Assembly (NCBI GenBank): GCA_030037575.1
Contig: JASHRB010000565.1
Location: forward strand, 1 to 6,303
DNA: 6,303 nucleotides
Direction: 5' to 3'
From: Candidatus Sulfotelmatobacter sp.
Lineage (GTDB): Bacteria; Acidobacteriota; Terriglobia; Terriglobales; Acidobacteriaceae
Notes under the pieces: model-generated
Databases searched by the model: none
Told to the model about the DNA's origin: nothing
The model's input: the letters and a program-made list of their open reading frames with translations, nothing else
Position numbers and translations under genes: made by a program
In this document: one piece after another, positions 5,471 to 6,303 of the stretch
Layout of the letters: the number at the start of each line of letters is the position of its first letter
How positions within the stretch are numbered: the first letter of the stretch is position 1

Positions 5471-6303
5471 ATGAGCCGCCGGCGCAGCCGGTTTGTCTTC
5501 GCCATCCTATGGCTGGCAGTTGAGCCGGGCGCGCTGCAGTTGCTGGCGGCGCAAGCTCGGGTTTCGATTCTCGGGTTCACTCCCCGGGATGCCGCGCATG
5601 AAGCCGAGCTGGAAAGCAGGTTTAAGGCCATCCCCTCTCCCGATCAGGAGCGCCGCCAGCATCACATCTTCACCGCCGAACCGCACGTGGCCGGATCGGC
5701 GCGCAACAACGAGCTGGCCCGCTACATCGCCGACGAATGGCGCAATGAAGGATTGGAGGAGGTCGCGGTTCGGCGCTACGACGTCTACGGTTCCAATCCC
5801 AAATTCACTTCGCTCGAGATGGTCGCTCCCCGGCATTACCGCGCCAGCCTGCGTGAGATGCCGGTTCCGGGCGATCCCGATTCGAAGAACAAAAGCATAA
5901 GTTCGGCGTGGAGCGGAATGTCGGCGTCGGGAGAGGTAACCGCGCCGCTGGTTTACGCGCACAGCGGCAATCCGGAAGATTACGATCGGCTGCGCAACAA
6001 CGGCATCAGCGTAAAAGGCAAAGTGGTGCTGGTGCGCTATTCGAATCCGTACAGCTATCGCGGATTCAAAGCGCTGACCGCGCAGCGGGAGGGGGCGGCG
6101 GCGATTCTGATCTACAGCGATCCGGCCGAAGACGGATATAAAAAGGGCAAGGTTGTTCCGAACGGGCCCTGGGGACCGGAATACCACATTCAGCGCGGCG
6201 CGATCACCTATGACTTCATGGTGCCGGGGGACCCGCTCACCCCCGGGTGGGCTTCGGTGCCCGGGGCAAAACGCATTCCGGTGGAAGAGGCGGTGTCCAT
6301 CCC
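5471..6303 (+). CDS. M28 family peptidase, glutamate carboxypeptidase II / NAALADase-like, N-terminal part (runs off right edge)
   Basis: 277 complete codons of a secreted protein that continues past the window. A signal peptide covers residues 1-29 (basic MSRRRSR, then a hydrophobic stretch ending LLAAQA). The mature start ILGFTPRDAAHEAELESRF, then HIFTAEPHVAGSARNNELA and LEMVAP, follows the N-terminal layout of human PSMA/GCPII and its bacterial homologues. A PA domain fills about 150-270: VKGKVVLVRY (181-190), YRGFKALTAQREGAAAILIY (196-215), SDPAEDGY (216-223), QRGAI (241-245) and GDPLTPGW (253-260). SDPAE, QRG and GDPLTPG are strongly characteristic of this family. The two-zinc M28 catalytic domain and dimerisation domain lie beyond base 6303, so activity cannot be judged. 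Human GCPII releases C-terminal glutamate from acidic peptides. A similar role in peptide scavenging is inferred here, helped by the adjacent M61 aminopeptidase. A Glu-Pro-Gly interrupts the hydrophobic core of the signal peptide, which is slightly unusual. Confidence 0.92.
   Translation, partial: MSRRRSRFVFAILWLAVEPGALQLLAAQARVSILGFTPRDAAHEAELESRFKAIPSPDQERRQHHIFTAEPHVAGSARNNELARYIADEWRNEGLEEVAVRRYDVYGSNPKFTSLEMVAPRHYRASLREMPVPGDPDSKNKSISSAWSGMSASGEVTAPLVYAHSGNPEDYDRLRNNGISVKGKVVLVRYSNPYSYRGFKALTAQREGAAAILIYSDPAEDGYKKGKVVPNGPWGPEYHIQRGAITYDFMVPGDPLTPGWASVPGAKRIPVEEAVSI

Noticed and set aside
4786..5631. 281-codon minus-strand open frame across the M61/M28 junction
   Set aside because: It overlaps the coding DNA of two recognised peptidases and its own translation shows no family signature.
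5493..5900. 135-codon plus-strand open frame in the M28 region
   Set aside because: The frame starting at ATG 5471 has the Shine-Dalgarno, signal peptide and PA-domain motifs; this is an alternate frame of the same DNA.

Overview
This is a GC-rich window of ordinary bacterial chromosome, most likely from an Acidobacteriota (Terriglobia/Koribacter-like) genome. That placement is an inference: the truncated amidase at the left edge has the HHSDSW...ERTRRDY N-terminal layout I associate with acidobacterial N-acetylmuramoyl-L-alanine amidases, and the secreted M61 and M28 peptidases resemble acidobacterial relatives. No rRNA, tRNA, CRISPR array, insertion sequence or phage gene is visible.

The layout is two divergent blocks meeting at about 3413-3528. 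Leftward (minus strand), in transcription order: thymidylate kinase tmk (3412-2708), DNA polymerase III delta-prime subunit holB (2595-1495), a secreted SLT-type lytic transglycosylase (1291-446), and the start of a secreted cell-wall amidase that leaves the window (350-1). Rightward (plus strand): a secreted M61 metallo-aminopeptidase with a C-terminal PDZ domain (3529-5409), then the N-terminal part of a glutamate carboxypeptidase II / NAALADase-like M28 peptidase that leaves the window (5471-6303).

The left block pairs DNA-replication functions (dTTP supply and clamp loading) with two peptidoglycan-cleaving enzymes that cut different bonds. The transglycosylase appears to have its own sigma70-type promoter with an exact TATAAT. 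The right block looks like a secreted peptide-degrading pair: an aminopeptidase and an acidic-dipeptide or carboxypeptidase-type enzyme, 61 bp apart and possibly co-transcribed.

I found no clearly novel system. The most unusual non-coding structure is the tmk/M61 intergenic region, where two nested inverted repeats lie between two mirror-image extended -10 elements. This suggests a shared divergent promoter with a palindromic operator. Other points worth checking are a roughly 20-residue insertion in the Tmk LID, the non-ATG or poorly supported starts of the leftward genes, and a foldable 5' leader on the transglycosylase mRNA. No gene-free stretch exceeds 300 bases.
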